From positions 1-14,443 of the forward strand of contig DBGEOK010000123.1 in NCBI GenBank assembly GCA_048370855.1: 14,443 nucleotides of DNA. The letters run 5' to 3'. How positions within the stretch are numbered: the first letter of the stretch is position 1; every line of letters begins with the position of its first letter. The DNA is from Limiplasma sp048370855 (GTDB lineage Bacteria; Bacillota; Clostridia; Christensenellales; Aristaeellaceae). The notes beneath the pieces were generated by a model that ran no database searches, was not told the DNA's origin, and saw only the letters and a program-made list of their open reading frames with translations. Positions 13,403 to 14,443 of this stretch are shown here, piece by piece. A program made the translations under genes and the position numbers.

Positions 13403-14389
13403 TCATGCCTGCGCTTTGACGGCTTCCATGACCCAGCGAATATGCTCCCAATCGATGGTGTTGGGCACGGTACAATCCGCGCCCAGAATAAAGGGGATTC
13501 CCCGCATTTCATCCAGCACGGCCTGGACGGCGGCCTGAACCTCCGCCTTCGTGCCGGCATAGAGGGGATAATCGCGGCGGTTGTCCAAGCCCCCCAGCAT
13601 CACCGCGTCCTTGCCAAAAAAGCCGACGCCGTCTAAGAGGGATAGGCCCTCGATCCCCACGCCCCAGTTTTTCACGCGGGACGGGTAATCCTTCCAGTAG
13701 GATAGATGGTTGGGATAGCCCGCCCAGGAGCACATATGGAGGATGTTGTACGGGCTGGCTTCGTTGAAGGCGTCTATCACAATCCGGTCCGAGGGCTCGA
13801 CGACGCTTTGATATTCCTCTTGGCTCATGCGCCCCTTTTCCGCGCCCTGAAGGCTCTGATACACCCCCAGGCATCCGCCCTCCCCGATAACCCGCCGCGC
13901 AAGCACGGCCAAATCGCCCGCGATGACGTTCAGCGCGTGGCGAAGCGCTTCCGGGTCCTCGCGCAGGTGCGCCATGACGGTTTCGTCCCACGAACGGCCC
14001 TGAAGGGCGTTTTCGGTCAATACGTCGCAGGCGCGCACAATATTAAACGGAGAGAAGAAGTTGTAAAAGGTGTAGCATTCGTCCCCGACGGCGCGATTGA
14101 TTTCGGCGCAGCGGGCGACCGTATCCGAGAAAAAGGGATCGGCGGGGTCCAGCGGCTTCACGTTTTTCCAGTCCGCCGCGCGGTCGATGCGCGCGCGGAG
14201 CGGGTAGCCCAGCCCGTCGGACATAATTTTGAGGAAGTCAATATCCGTAGCGCGGTAGTAGTCCACGTGCGCTTTCACGCAAGCCGCGCCCTTCTCCTGC
14301 TCGCCCTCGAAATGGAACCAGAAGCCCACGGGGGTCCGGTCGGGCGTTTGGCCGTTTAAGACGGCCATCAGTCGTTCCTTTTTGTTCAT
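13403..14389 (-). CDS. Uroporphyrinogen decarboxylase-family protein, methyltransferase-like
   Basis: The 328-residue protein has the URO-D/MtaA-type barrel. It starts with MNKKERLMAVLNGQTPDRTPV, the family's usual 'ERxxAalnGe.pDrvPv' opening. It lacks the FxPVWxMRQAGR segment of true heme-pathway HemE. It has the pieces of the H-x-C...C zinc motif of methyl-cobalamin:CoM methyltransferases: His218 and Cys220 in ILHMCSW, and Cys306 in GADCTVPNT. GGLDNRRDYPLYAGT (266-280) is another typical block. I infer a zinc-dependent methyl-transfer (or demethylation) role and not heme synthesis. The ATG has GGAGA upstream. It precedes the two permeases in one operon, so the imported compound may carry a methyl group. 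No corrinoid protein is visible in the window, and function remains uncertain. Confidence 0.82.
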   Translation of the reverse strand: MNKKERLMAVLNGQTPDRTPVGFWFHFEGEQEKGAACVKAHVDYYRATDIDFLKIMSDGLGYPLRARIDRAADWKNVKPLDPADPFFSDTVARCAEINRAVGDECYTFYNFFSPFNIVRACDVLTENALQGRSWDETVMAHLREDPEALRHALNVIAGDLAVLARRVIGEGGCLGVYQSLQGAEKGRMSQEEYQSVVEPSDRIVIDAFNEASPYNILHMCSWAGYPNHLSYWKDYPSRVKNWGVGIEGLSLLDGVGFFGKDAVMLGGLDNRRDYPLYAGTKAEVQAAVQAVLDEMRGIPFILGADCTVPNTIDWEHIRWVMEAVKAQA

Positions 14390-14443
14390 GGTTCTCCATC
14401 GCTTTCCGCCCCGGCCCCCGGGCGGCGCGGCGGTTTCCCCGCC
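14390..14443 (-). other. Upstream spacer of the leftward operon (cut by window edge)
   Basis: The 54 bases before the URO-D-family gene hold its ribosome site, a hairpin CCGCCC/GGGCGG (14406-14411 and 14420-14425) and a second small stem GGCGG-TTTCC-CCGCC (14429-14443). No promoter is visible, which fits an intercistronic spacer with another gene further right. Confidence 0.4.

Noticed and set aside
13706..14359. Forward frame opposite the URO-D-family gene
   Set aside because: It is a codon-bias shadow; the opposite strand carries the conserved family motifs.

Overview
The window comes from a GC-rich bacterium. It has Shine-Dalgarno-led genes, an ECF sigma/anti-sigma pair, a YerB-type DUF3048 protein and two 'carbohydrate uptake 1' ABC importers with AraC-type control. 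This points to a Firmicute of class Clostridia, probably a gut or anaerobic lineage. I think a Christensenellales-like organism is plausible, but that is inference from gene style and not a phylogenetic result.

Layout. (1) 1-112: the 3' part of a 5S rRNA gene and its intrinsic terminator, i.e. the end of an rrn operon entering from the left. (2) 248-3502, + strand: an ECF sigma factor, a membrane-anchored probable anti-sigma factor and a secreted DUF3048 protein. This looks like a small envelope or stress-response cassette. (3) 3674-3750: a 95%-identical second copy of the last ~25 nt of the 5S gene plus its terminator. The sigma cassette is therefore bracketed by 77-bp direct repeats of rDNA, and the leftward AraC gene ends inside the second copy. 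(4) 3745-10483: an AraC-family regulator (-) divergent from a rightward operon. The operon encodes a secreted solute-binding protein, two permeases, a D-2-hydroxyacid dehydrogenase and an N-acetylneuraminate-lyase/DHDPS-family aldolase. It is best read as uptake and cleavage of an acidic (2-keto-3-deoxy or sialic-acid-like) sugar. The substrate cannot be fixed from sequence. (5) 10484-10659: two strong hairpins separating convergent operons. (6) 14389-10660, - strand: a uroporphyrinogen-decarboxylase-family protein with a methyltransferase-like H-x-C...C zinc motif, two more sugar-type permeases and an aldo/keto reductase. This operon continues beyond the right edge, where its binding protein presumably lies.

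Neither importer has an ATPase in the window. This is normal for Clostridia that share one MsmX/MsmK-type ATPase among many sugar importers. GC-rich intercistronic hairpins sit just before permease ribosome-binding sites in both operons and may set unequal expression within each message.

The most notable points are the duplicated 5S end/terminator bracketing the sigma cassette, the dehydrogenase-aldolase pairing under AraC control, the methyltransferase-like URO-D protein in a sugar-import operon, and a 305-bp spacer before the aldolase that may hold a decayed gene. I saw no CRISPR array, transposase, integrase, toxin-antitoxin pair or defence gene.
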